Shown here: positions 1 through 8,365 of the stretch, piece by piece
Layout of the letters: each line of letters starts with the position of its first letter
How positions within the stretch are numbered: the first letter of the stretch is position 1
Origin: Shewanella mangrovi
Lineage (GTDB): Bacteria > Pseudomonadota > Gammaproteobacteria > Enterobacterales > Shewanellaceae
NCBI RefSeq assembly: GCF_000753795.1
Contig: NZ_JPEO01000001.1
Span: 1-64,000, forward strand
DNA length: 64,000 nt
Direction: 5' to 3'
Notes under the pieces: generated by a model
Database searches by the model: none
The model's input: the letters and a program-made list of their open reading frames with translations, nothing else
What the model was told of the DNA's origin: nothing
Made by a program: the position numbers and the translations under genes

Positions 1-1
1 A

Positions 2-27
2 GCCACCTGCTATGCAGGTGGATTTTT
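2..27 (+). terminator. Intrinsic terminator of an upstream gene outside the window
   Basis: An 8-bp hairpin (CCACCTGC, loop TAT, GCAGGTGG) is followed by a short T run. It would end a plus-strand transcript entering from the left. In related genomes hflK-hflC lie before this DUF2065 gene, so the terminated operon is probably hfl; that is inference. Confidence 0.75.
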
Positions 28-51
28 ACTGGTAACGTTGGGGGTCGGTTT

Positions 52-240
52 ATGAACGGGCAGGCATTATTATTGGCGTTGGGCCTGGTGCTCATTATAG
101 AAGGCTTAGGTCCACTACTGTTTCCAAAAAAGTGGCAACTATATTTGGCGGAAATGTCGCGCCAACCCGCAGCCACACTGCAAAGGCTTGGTGGTGGATT
201 AGCACTGGTCGGCGCAGTTATTCTGATTATTTTTTCATAA
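52..240 (+). CDS. DUF2065 family small inner-membrane protein (YjeT-like)
   Basis: This 62-residue protein has two hydrophobic segments, about residues 3-24 and 46-61, joined by a short basic/polar stretch containing a PKKWQ motif. Size and pattern match the DUF2065/YjeT family, which commonly sits just upstream of purA near hflKC. The function of the family is not established. The ATG follows a G-rich stretch. It lies 63 bp upstream of the purA start with no terminator between, so it may be read together with purA. Confidence 0.8.
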   Translation: MNGQALLLALGLVLIIEGLGPLLFPKKWQLYLAEMSRQPAATLQRLGGGLALVGAVILIIFS

Positions 241-270
241 AACGTACCCCCCGCGTTTCAAATCTGTTAG

Positions 271-1602
<1,332 letters not shown>

Positions 1603-1604
1603 TC

Positions 1605-1633
1605 AAAAAAGGCCGCATTAGCGGCCTTTTTTA
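1605..1633 (+). terminator. Intrinsic terminator after purA
   Basis: A-rich run, then GGCCGC-ATTA-GCGGCC and seven T residues, nine bases after the purA stop codon. Confidence 0.9.
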
Positions 1634-1666
1634 TTGATGGCGATGCAGGACAAAATATCGAGTTGC

Positions 1667-1693
1667 TTCAGATTTGCATTATACTGCCGATGA
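1667..1693 (+). promoter_or_regulatory. Candidate FliA (sigma-28) promoter of motX
   Basis: GCCGATGA at 1686-1693 matches the sigma-28 -10 consensus GCCGATAA at 7 of 8 positions. TTCAGATT at 1667-1674 matches TAAAGTTT at 5 of 8 with the expected 11-base spacer. The predicted start is about 25-30 bases before the motX ATG. Class-late (FliA) control of motX is established in Vibrio; the site here is my prediction by eye. Confidence 0.55.
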
Positions 1694-1725
1694 ACTGATA
1701 TCAACTGAGATAAACAGGTGTTGCA

Positions 1726-2346
1726 ATGTTTGTGCGGATAACTTTATTACTGTTATTAAGTGTGATGACTTTGACGGTGCGAGCCGATATCAAAGCGGTG
1801 GACATTTATAGTCAGGAAGAGTTGTTGCAGTTAATCCGACAAGGCACAGAACTCCAGCGCATTAAGCAAGACGACTGTCAGTTAGTCAAAGATATTGAAG
1901 CCCATGCCAGCGTGCTTAAAGAGCCGTTATATCAATATCTTTGGGGGCAAATGCTTAACTATGGTGTCTGCGTAAAGGCAGAACCCAAGCGTGGTATGGA
2001 TTGGCTAAGACAAGCGGCGGAGCAAGGCAGCCCTGAAGCCATGTTCAAACTGGCGCAATATTATGATGAAGGCAAGTTTTTAATTAAAGATTCGGATCGT
2101 GCAGTGTCTTACCTTTTTTCTGCCGCATCGGGTGGGAATTTCCCGGCGCAGATGATGTTGGTGAAGTTGTTGGGTGAGGGACACGGGACCCCGCGTGACT
2201 ACGTTCTGGCCTATCATTGGTTATATAACCAAACCTTTGCTGATGAGAAGACACAACAGCAAAGTGAAAAGTTACTGGCAAAGTTGGCAAAATTGATGCC
2301 CGATAGCCAGGTAAAGCGAGCTCAACAACCTCAGTTACATGAATGA
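1726..2346 (+). CDS. motX: Sodium-type flagellar motor protein MotX (Sel1-repeat, periplasmic)
   Basis: MotX is a periplasmic protein that, with MotY, forms the T-ring around the basal body and holds the PomA/PomB (or MotA/B) stators of polar sodium-driven flagella. The protein has a cleavable signal peptide (about residues 1-20) and Sel1/TPR-like repeats (about 85-170). It also has the N-terminal block LQRIKQDDCQLVKDIEA, which closely resembles Vibrio MotX (LQRVKADNCQLVEDI, from memory). Its position between purA and rnr is the usual motX place in Shewanella. A sigma-28-like promoter lies just upstream. A generic Sel1 protein is the alternative, but the N-terminal match and synteny make MotX much more likely. 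Confidence 0.88.
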   Translation: MFVRITLLLLLSVMTLTVRADIKAVDIYSQEELLQLIRQGTELQRIKQDDCQLVKDIEAHASVLKEPLYQYLWGQMLNYGVCVKAEPKRGMDWLRQAAEQGSPEAMFKLAQYYDEGKFLIKDSDRAVSYLFSAASGGNFPAQMMLVKLLGEGHGTPRDYVLAYHWLYNQTFADEKTQQQSEKLLAKLAKLMPDSQVKRAQQPQLHE

Positions 2347-2376
2347 CACTGAGTGTTAAATAGAAATGGATATTGA

Positions 2377-4764
2377 ATGACTAAAGATCCTCATTTTGAG
2401 AGAGAACAAGATAAATACGACAATCCTATCCCTAGCCGGGAATATATTCTGGAATACCTCCGGTCACAGCAATCCCCTCTAAACCGTGAACGCATCGCTC
2501 AGGCTCTGGGCATCAGCATTAATGATGAAGAACGATATGAAGCCTTGCGTCGGCGCTTGCGTGCGATGGAACGTGATGGCCAGTTAGTTTTCACGCGTGG
2601 CCAATGTTACGGTTTGCCAGAACGCATGGATTTGATTACCGGGACCGTGATTGGTCACCGTGATGGCTATGGTTTTTTTCAGCCTGATGAAGGCGGTGAC
2701 GACCTGTTTATTCACCATGGCGATATGCAACGCTATTTTCATGGTGATCGTGTATTAGCGCAGCGGGCCGGCGTAGAACGTAAAGGCAAGAATGAAGCCC
2801 GTATCGTGCGTTTACTCGAAGAGCGTAAAGCGCCGTTAGTCGGTCGCTTTTATGTCGATAGCGGCATGAGCTTTGTGGTGGCAGATGATAAACGCATCTC
2901 TCAAGAAATCTTAGTAGAAGCCGCCGACCGTAATGGTGCACGTGCGGGCGATGTGGTGGTGGTTGAACTCACACGCCGCCCCGGACGCTATGTTAAAGCC
3001 GCCGGTAAAATCACCGAAGTACTGGGTAAAGAGATGGCGCCTGGCATGGAGATCGAGATTGCGTTGCGCAATTACGATCTGCCCCATACTTGGTCCAGCC
3101 TTATCGAGAAGAAACTGCGCAAGATCCCTGATGAAGTCCAGGAAGAAGATAAAGCGGGGCGGGTTGACCTACGCGACTTACCATTAGTCACTATCGACGG
3201 CGAAGACGCGCGTGACTTTGACGATGCGGTATATGCCGAACGCAAACGCGGTGGTGGCTGGCGCTTATGGGTAGCGATTGCTGATGTGAGCCATTATGTG
3301 CGCACGCAATCAGCACTGGATACGGAAGCGCGTGCGCGCGGTAACTCGGTGTATTTCCCCTCGCAAGTGATCCCCATGTTGCCGGAAAAGCTCTCTAATG
3401 GTTTATGCTCGCTTAATCCCGGCGTGGACCGCTTGTGTATGGTCGCAGAAATGACCATTGCGGCGACGGGTAAGCTCTCTGGTTATAAGTTTTATCCAGC
3501 AGTCATGCACTCTCATGCGCGCTTTACCTACACCAAAGTAGCCGCAATGCTGGAAACTGGCGAAGTCCCACAAGAATACCAAGCGCTTTATCCACATTTG
3601 CAGGTGCTGCAAGAGCTGTATTTGACCTTAGACGAACAACGCCATCAACGTGGCGCTATTGGGTTTGAAACCGAAGAAACTCAGTTTATTTTTAATGAGC
3701 AGCGTAAGATCGACCGCATTGTGCCACGCACGCGTAACCAAGCGCATAAGATCATCGAAGAATGTATGATTTTAGCCAATGTCGCCGCAGCTAAGTTCGT
3801 CAAAAAGCATAAGGGCGAAGTGCTGTATCGGGTACATGAAACACCTTCAGAGCAAAAGCTCACCAATTTTAGGGATTTCTTGCGCGAGCGGGGTTTACAG
3901 TTGGGGGGGGGGTTAGATCCGCAACCGATAGACTTCCAGTTACTGTTAGAAAAAGTGAGAGAGCGTCCAGACGCAGAATTGATTCAGGTGATGTTACTGC
4001 GTTCGATGCGTCAAGCGACCTACACGCCAGATAATGAAGGTCACTTCGGCCTGGCGTTGGAGGAATATGCTCATTTTACGTCACCAATCCGCCGTTATCC
4101 TGACTTAGTGCTGCATCGCGTGATACGTTATTTGCTCGCTAAAGAGCAAGGTGATGTTGAGAATAAATGGACCGAAGATGGTGGCTACCATTATCAGCTG
4201 GAAGAGCTGGATTTGCTCGGAGAAGAGTGTTCCAATACCGAGCGCCGTGCCGATGAAGCGACCCGCGATGTCTCTGACTGGCTCAAATGTGAGTTTATGC
4301 AAGATCACGTGGGGGATGTGTTTGAAGCTGTCGTCGCCTCTGTCACCAGTTTTGGCCTGTTTGTCAGACTCAAGTCGTTGTTTATTGATGGTCTAGTGCA
4401 TATTTCGACCTTGGGCAGTGACTATTACCAGTACGATCCGGCACGACAACGTTTGATTGGTGAAAACAGTGGTAAAACTTACCAGATTGGTGATCCTGTC
4501 ACGGTTAAAGTTGCCGCAGTCAATTTAGACGACCGCCAAATTGATCTGCTGATGGTGGACGAAAAAGGTAGCAGTCGTTCTCGTGGTGGCAGTAAAAAAC
4601 GACCTTTGACAGCACGTGAGCGCGTCAATCTTGAAGGCGCTAAAGTGAGCGCTAAAAAGGGCCGAGTAGCCAATAAAGGGGCTAAGTCTGCGAAGAAGTC
4701 AGCAGCGCCAAAAGATAAGGCTGCAAAAGCTAAAGCAGTTAAACGACCAAAGAGAAAGAAATAG
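2377..4764 (+). CDS. rnr: Ribonuclease R
   Basis: RNase R is a 3'-to-5' hydrolytic exoribonuclease that degrades structured RNA, including rRNA and tmRNA-tagged messages. The order is: N-terminal winged-helix region (about 20-85), cold-shock OB folds (about 85-230), RNB catalytic domain (about 260-600), an S1 domain (about 640-725) and a Lys-rich tail to residue 795. The catalytic motif [12 protein letters not shown] sits near residue 275 with the expected acidic cluster, and [12 protein letters not shown] follows later in RNB. A run of ten G residues at 3903-3912 codes for Leu-Gly-Gly-Gly (about 509-512) and is a possible slippage site. The rlmB gene starts 3 bp after the stop, so the two are probably co-transcribed. 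Confidence 0.96.
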   Translation: MTKDPHFEREQDKYDNPIPSREYILEYLRSQQSPLNRERIAQALGISINDEERYEALRRRLRAMERDGQLVFTRGQCYGLPERMDLITGTVIGHRDGYGFFQPDEGGDDLFIHHGDMQRYFHGDRVLAQRAGVERKGKNEARIVRLLEERKAPLVGRFYVDSGMSFVVADDKRISQEILVEAADRNGARAGDVVVVELTRRPGRYVKAAGKITEVLGKEMAPGMEIEIALRNYDLPHTWSSLIEKKLRKIPDEVQEEDKAGRVDLRDLPLVTIDGEDARDFDDAVYAERKRGGGWRLWVAIADVSHYVRTQSALDTEARARGNSVYFPSQVIPMLPEKLSNGLCSLNPGVDRLCMVAEMTIAATGKLSGYKFYPAVMHSHARFTYTKVAAMLETGEVPQEYQALYPHLQVLQELYLTLDEQRHQRGAIGFETEETQFIFNEQRKIDRIVPRTRNQAHKIIEECMILANVAAAKFVKKHKGEVLYRVHETPSEQKLTNFRDFLRERGLQLGGGLDPQPIDFQLLLEKVRERPDAELIQVMLLRSMRQATYTPDNEGHFGLALEEYAHFTSPIRRYPDLVLHRVIRYLLAKEQGDVENKWTEDGGYHYQLEELDLLGEECSNTERRADEATRDVSDWLKCEFMQDHVGDVFEAVVASVTSFGLFVRLKSLFIDGLVHISTLGSDYYQYDPARQRLIGENSGKTYQIGDPVTVKVAAVNLDDRQIDLLMVDEKGSSRSRGGSKKRPLTARERVNLEGAKVSAKKGRVANKGAKSAKKSAAPKDKAAKAKAVKRPKRKK
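3903..3912 (+). repeat. Homopolymer of ten G inside rnr
   Basis: Uninterrupted G10 read as part of Leu-Gly-Gly-Gly in the RNB domain. Poly-G tracts of this length are known slipped-strand mutation sites; the reading frame is intact here. Confidence 0.95.
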
Positions 4765-4767
4765 TCG

Positions 4768-5508
4768 ATGAAAAAACAGGAATTGGTATTCGGTATTCAT
4801 GCCGTCTCCTCATTATTAGACCATGCCCCTGAGCGCGTATTGGAAATGTGGCTGCTAAGCGGTCGTGTGGATGATCGCGTGCAGCCTTTATTGGCTAAAG
4901 CTGCAGCTGTTGGCATTCGTGCCCAGCAAGCATCACGTAAGACTTTGGATGACAAAACTGAAGGTGGTCAGCATCAGGGCGTTGTAGTGCGTGTGCGCCC
5001 GGCTAAAGTGCTGACTGAAAATGATTTAGAAGCCTTGTTGGATAAAACCGACACACCTTTTTTGCTGATTTTGGACGGCGTCACCGATCCGCATAATCTC
5101 GGTGCTTGTTTACGTAACGCCGATGCGGCCGGCGTGCATGGGCTGATTGTGCCCAAAGATAACTCTGTGGGGTTAACACCTGTCGTCAGTAAGGTAGCTT
5201 GTGGCGCTGCGGAAACTGTGCCTTTGTATCAAGTGACCAACTTAGCGCGTACGATGAAACGCTTACAAGAGCGAGGTGTATGGATCGCCGGTACTGCGGG
5301 TGAAGCTACCAGCACACTATACCAAGCCGATCTGAAAGGGCCTTTGGCCATTGCGATGGGCGCAGAAGGTAAAGGGCTACGACGTTTAAGCCGTGAAAGC
5401 TGTGACACGTTGATATCCATTCCAATGGCGGGGTCGGTATCAAGCCTCAACGTCTCGGTGGCAACGGGGATATGCCTGTTTGAAGCTGTGCGTCAGCGAC
5501 TGGGTTAA
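4768..5508 (+). CDS. rlmB: 23S rRNA 2'-O-methyltransferase (G2251), SpoU family
   Basis: RlmB methylates the ribose of G2251 in the peptidyl-transferase P loop of 23S rRNA using S-adenosylmethionine. The 246-residue protein has the N-terminal L30e-like substrate-binding part (about 1-75) and a SpoU/SPOUT catalytic domain with the trefoil-knot motifs. These are motif 1 [16 protein letters not shown], motif 2 around [11 protein letters not shown], and motif 3 [16 protein letters not shown]. It directly follows rnr, the common arrangement in gammaproteobacteria, and is followed by a bidirectional terminator. Confidence 0.95.
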   Translation: MKKQELVFGIHAVSSLLDHAPERVLEMWLLSGRVDDRVQPLLAKAAAVGIRAQQASRKTLDDKTEGGQHQGVVVRVRPAKVLTENDLEALLDKTDTPFLLILDGVTDPHNLGACLRNADAAGVHGLIVPKDNSVGLTPVVSKVACGAAETVPLYQVTNLARTMKRLQERGVWIAGTAGEATSTLYQADLKGPLAIAMGAEGKGLRRLSRESCDTLISIPMAGSVSSLNVSVATGICLFEAVRQRLG

Positions 5509-5527
5509 GTATTCCTGGTAGCTTACA

Positions 5528-5556
5528 AAAAAGGATGGCGGCTGCCATCCTTTTTT
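5528..5556 (+). terminator. Bidirectional terminator between rlmB and the DUF481 gene
   Basis: AAGGATGGC-GGCT-GCCATCCTT flanked by A and T runs. It can serve rlmB on the plus strand and the convergent outer-membrane gene on the minus strand. Confidence 0.88.
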
Positions 5557-5575
5557 GTCTCTAGCGATGCACTAC

Positions 5576-6337
5576 TTATTGGAAGGTATACAGTAGGTTA
5601 AAAGTAGTAATGGTATCTGTTTGCTTACTACCCTCAGGCACCACTTCGGTATATTTCATGTTGACGCCGACTTTAAATGCCCAGTCTTGAAACAGGGTAT
5701 TTTTGTAGCCCATATCTAAGAGTAAGGTATTGTTGTTTTGGCCAATTTCAGCGGTTAGGTCGGCATTAAACGTGGTGTATTCATGGATTTTTTGCTCGAA
5801 CTTAGCCGCCGTACGTAAGATCACTTCTTTTTCTGCACTTGGATCTGGATCGTCATCAGTATCTATTGGCATGTTATACCGATAACCGGGACCGACTTCT
5901 AAACTTAGCTTTGTCCGTCCAGTCGCAATTGCATCAAAGCCGTAACCGCTTGAGATAGTGTAAATATCGGTATAAGCACCAAATTTGTCAGAGACAAATT
6001 CGCCACGACCAAACACATACCCACCTTTTAGCTTGTAGTTTGACTGATATTGCAAGTCATAACGTTCGGCAGTGGTACTTTCTGAATCCGCAGCGTAATA
6101 CGCTTTAAAGGTGCCTTCCTGAGTGGCTTTGCTGGTGTCATAAACCAGTCGGGTTCGTCCGTTGAAACTAGTGGAATCAGTGTTACCTGTGTTGAGCTGA
6201 AAACCTGCTTCTATTTCTGCGCGAAAGTTATTAGGCGGCTCATGATAATCAGGTGGCACTAAGGCAAACGCAGGTATCGAAACGAGCGCTAAGAGTGCCA
6301 ATACAGGAGTTTTTGTCATTATTCCGAGTTTCTTCAT
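5576..6337 (-). CDS. DUF481 family outer-membrane protein (YdiY-like)
   Basis: The mature protein is rich in alternating aromatic/hydrophobic beta strands and ends in Phe-Gln after a run of barrel-like strands. Motifs such as GFQLNTGNTDSTSFNGR and SSGYGFDAI resemble DUF481 proteins, predicted beta-barrels of unknown substrate; YdiY of E. coli is acid-inducible. A signal peptide ends around IPAFA. I chose the ATG at 6337 (MKKLGIM...), which gives a basic N-terminus; the ATG at 6319 (MTKTPVLALL) is almost equally good and has a GGA just upstream. A longer frame back to 6376 has no ribosome site. The gene stands alone on its strand. Confidence 0.8.
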   Translation of the reverse strand: MKKLGIMTKTPVLALLALVSIPAFALVPPDYHEPPNNFRAEIEAGFQLNTGNTDSTSFNGRTRLVYDTSKATQEGTFKAYYAADSESTTAERYDLQYQSNYKLKGGYVFGRGEFVSDKFGAYTDIYTISSGYGFDAIATGRTKLSLEVGPGYRYNMPIDTDDDPDPSAEKEVILRTAAKFEQKIHEYTTFNADLTAEIGQNNNTLLLDMGYKNTLFQDWAFKVGVNMKYTEVVPEGSKQTDTITTFNLLYTFQ

Positions 6338-6399
6338 GTTAACTGCAGCATGGTTGCGGCCCATGATACCTGTCATGGGCTGTTAGGCAAAGTTATTGC

Positions 6400-6428
6400 T
6401 TGAGTTTGCTGGCGCCTTTATGTACTAT
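6400..6428 (+). promoter_or_regulatory. Candidate sigma-70 promoter of the rpsF operon
   Basis: TTGAGT and TACTAT separated by 17 bases, about 90 bases upstream of the rpsF start. Predicted by eye. Confidence 0.4.
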
Positions 6429-6469
6429 TCCGCGCCTAAATCAGTCACTTTACTTCGTTCCTTGCCTCT

Positions 6470-6507
6470 ACGGGTCTGACTGAGCCAATACGAGGCTAAC
6501 AAACCGT
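6470..6507 (+). promoter_or_regulatory. Candidate S6:S18-binding leader RNA of rpsF
   Basis: The leader can fold with an outer helix ACGG (6470-6473)/CCGT (6504-6507) and an inner hairpin AGCC (6483-6486)/GGCT (6494-6497). The CCG side lies right before the Shine-Dalgarno. In many bacteria the rpsF leader binds an S6-S18 complex through a bulged CCG for autoregulation. The match here is structural and by eye. Confidence 0.45.
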
Positions 6508-6519
6508 AAGGAGCAATAA

Positions 6520-6921
6520 ATGCGTCATTACGAAATCGTATTTATGGTTCACCCTGATCAGAGTGAACAGGTACCAGGTATGATCGAACGCTATAGCGGT
6601 GTTATCACCGAAGCGGGTGGTCAAATCCATCGTCTGGAAGACTGGGGCCGTCGCCAACTGGCATATCCTATTCAAGACCTGCACAAAGCTCACTATGTTC
6701 TGTTGAACGTAGAAGCTACTGCTGAGTCTATCGAAGAGCTGGAAACAGCTTTCCGCTTCAACGACGCTGTTCTGCGTAGTCTGGTTATGCGCACTAAAGC
6801 TGCTATCACTGAAGCTTCTCCAATGGCTAAAGCAAAAGACGAACGTGATTCACGTCGTGCTGCTGCTAGCGAGAGAGCTGCAGAAGCTACTGAAGAACAG
6901 GCTGAAGAGAGCGCCGAGTAA
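6520..6921 (+). CDS. rpsF: 30S ribosomal protein S6
   Basis: S6 is a small-subunit protein that binds with S18 on the 16S rRNA platform. The 133-residue sequence begins [17 protein letters not shown], the typical S6 start, and has the conserved [12 protein letters not shown] segment (about 45-56). The acidic, Ala/Glu-rich C-terminal tail matches the form that is polyglutamylated by RimK in E. coli, though here it ends ESAE rather than the E. coli type. A clear AAGGAG lies 6 bases before the ATG. It is first in the rpsF-priB-rpsR-rplI operon. Confidence 0.97.
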   Translation: MRHYEIVFMVHPDQSEQVPGMIERYSGVITEAGGQIHRLEDWGRRQLAYPIQDLHKAHYVLLNVEATAESIEELETAFRFNDAVLRSLVMRTKAAITEASPMAKAKDERDSRRAAASERAAEATEEQAEESAE

Positions 6922-6929
6922 GTTTCTCT

Positions 6930-7235
6930 GTGACCACCAATCATCTGGAACTTTCAGGACGTATTCTGCGTAGCAGAAGATTTGATAGTCCGGCAGGTAT
7001 CCATCACACAGTGTTACAACTTGAGCATAAGTCTCTGAAAACAGAGGCAAATATGCAAAGGCAAGTCTACTGTGTCATACAAGTGATATTGAGTGGTGAG
7101 CGTTTTGAACGCTTAACAGACAAGCTGAAGGCAGGCGTGGATATACAAGTTTCAGGATTTATCGCATTGCAGCAAAGCCGCAATGGTCAGAGCCGCTTGG
7201 TATTACACGCTGAAAATGTCGAATTGAAAAATTAG
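6930..7235 (+). CDS. priB: Primosomal replication protein N (PriB)
   Basis: PriB is a single-stranded-DNA-binding OB-fold protein that stabilises PriA at stalled forks and helps load DnaT and DnaB. The 101-residue protein is an SSB-like OB fold (LSGRILRSRRFDSPAG, QVSGFIALQQSRNG), about the length of E. coli PriB. It starts with GTG at 6930, eight bases after the rpsF stop. Its place between rpsF and rpsR is the conserved one in gammaproteobacteria and puts it under ribosomal-operon control. Confidence 0.94.
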   Translation: MTTNHLELSGRILRSRRFDSPAGIHHTVLQLEHKSLKTEANMQRQVYCVIQVILSGERFERLTDKLKAGVDIQVSGFIALQQSRNGQSRLVLHAENVELKN

Positions 7236-7475
<240 letters not shown>

Positions 7476-7511
7476 TCGGCACTGAATTCATTGAATTAAG
7501 AGGAATTGATA

Positions 7512-7967
7512 ATGAACGTTATTCTGCTTGATAAAATTGCGAACCTGGGCAACCTGGGTGATCAAGTTTCAGTTAAAGCTGGCTACGCTCGTAACTACCT
7601 GCTGCCTCAAGGCAAAGCAGTTGTTGCTAACGCTGAAAACGTAAAAGTTTTCGAAGCTCGTCGTGCTGAACTGGAAGCTAAAGTTGCTGCTGAGCTGGCT
7701 ACTGCTAACGAACGTGCTGAAAAAATCGCTGCTCTGGAAGCTGTTGTTATCGCTTCTAAAGCTGGTGACGAAGGCAAACTGTTCGGTTCAGTAGGTACTC
7801 GTGACATCGCTGATGCTGTAACTGCTGCAGGTGTTGAACTGGCTAAAGCTGAAGTTCGTCTGCCACTGGGCGCGCTGCGCAACACTGGTGACTTCGAAGT
7901 TGAAGTTCAACTGCACTCAGAAGTTAAAGCGGTTGTTAACGTAACAATCGTTGCTGAAGAAGCTTAA
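7512..7967 (+). CDS. rplI: 50S ribosomal protein L9
   Basis: L9 is a two-domain large-subunit protein at the base of the L1 stalk that limits frameshifting. The N-terminal rRNA-binding domain carries the signature [13 protein letters not shown] (about residues 24-36), followed by a long central helix rich in Ala/Glu and a C-terminal domain to residue 151. The ATG at 7512 sits six bases after AGAGGAA. A TTG two codons upstream is in frame but poorly placed. An intrinsic terminator follows, so it ends the operon. Confidence 0.97.
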   Translation: MNVILLDKIANLGNLGDQVSVKAGYARNYLLPQGKAVVANAENVKVFEARRAELEAKVAAELATANERAEKIAALEAVVIASKAGDEGKLFGSVGTRDIADAVTAAGVELAKAEVRLPLGALRNTGDFEVEVQLHSEVKAVVNVTIVAEEA

Positions 7968-7987
7968 TTTTCATTAAGTGATTCAGT

Positions 7988-8018
7988 AAAAAACACCGCC
8001 CACGTGGCGGTGTTTTTT
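7988..8018 (+). terminator. Intrinsic terminator after rplI
   Basis: ACACCGCC-CACGT-GGCGGTGT followed by seven T residues. Confidence 0.92.
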
Positions 8019-8254
8019 TATCATCTTTAACCGCCACTACGCGTTAGTGACCACTTCTGATTTCTTTTTTGTTGGCTTCTGCATTGTGACTACTGTTACG
8101 GCGTGTTTATCGCTATCTATTAATACCCACCTTTAAGCCATTTCAGCGCCATTCCTTTGCGTTTGTAGGCCGCACTATCTGCTAATTATTGGCCAGCATT
8201 ATTTTACGTCTCAATAGGTTATACATTTGTTATCTTTAATGCTTAATTATATTG

Positions 8255-8269
8255 CAAATGTTGCATTTG
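8255..8269. promoter_or_regulatory. Inverted repeat CAAATG-TTG-CATTTG, possible operator
   Basis: Perfect 6-bp arms about 95 bases before the receptor start, with a third CATTTGT copy at 8224. The symmetry and position suggest a regulator site; no known regulator is assigned. Confidence 0.35.
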
Positions 8270-8365
8270 TATCTTTTATGATGTAACTATTGGTGCTGTT
8301 TGTGGCATTCGTGTGCTTCAAAATAATAAAAACATCGCTATTTACATTTAAAAGGAAGATGGAGA

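Larger units (their letters stand above)
7968..8365. other. Intergenic region rplI to the first TonB receptor
   Basis: About 400 bases with the rplI terminator at its left end; I see no gene. From about 8200 it becomes AT-rich and must hold the receptor promoter. It contains the inverted repeat at 8255-8269 and a further CATTTG half-site at 8224-8229. Confidence 0.7.
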
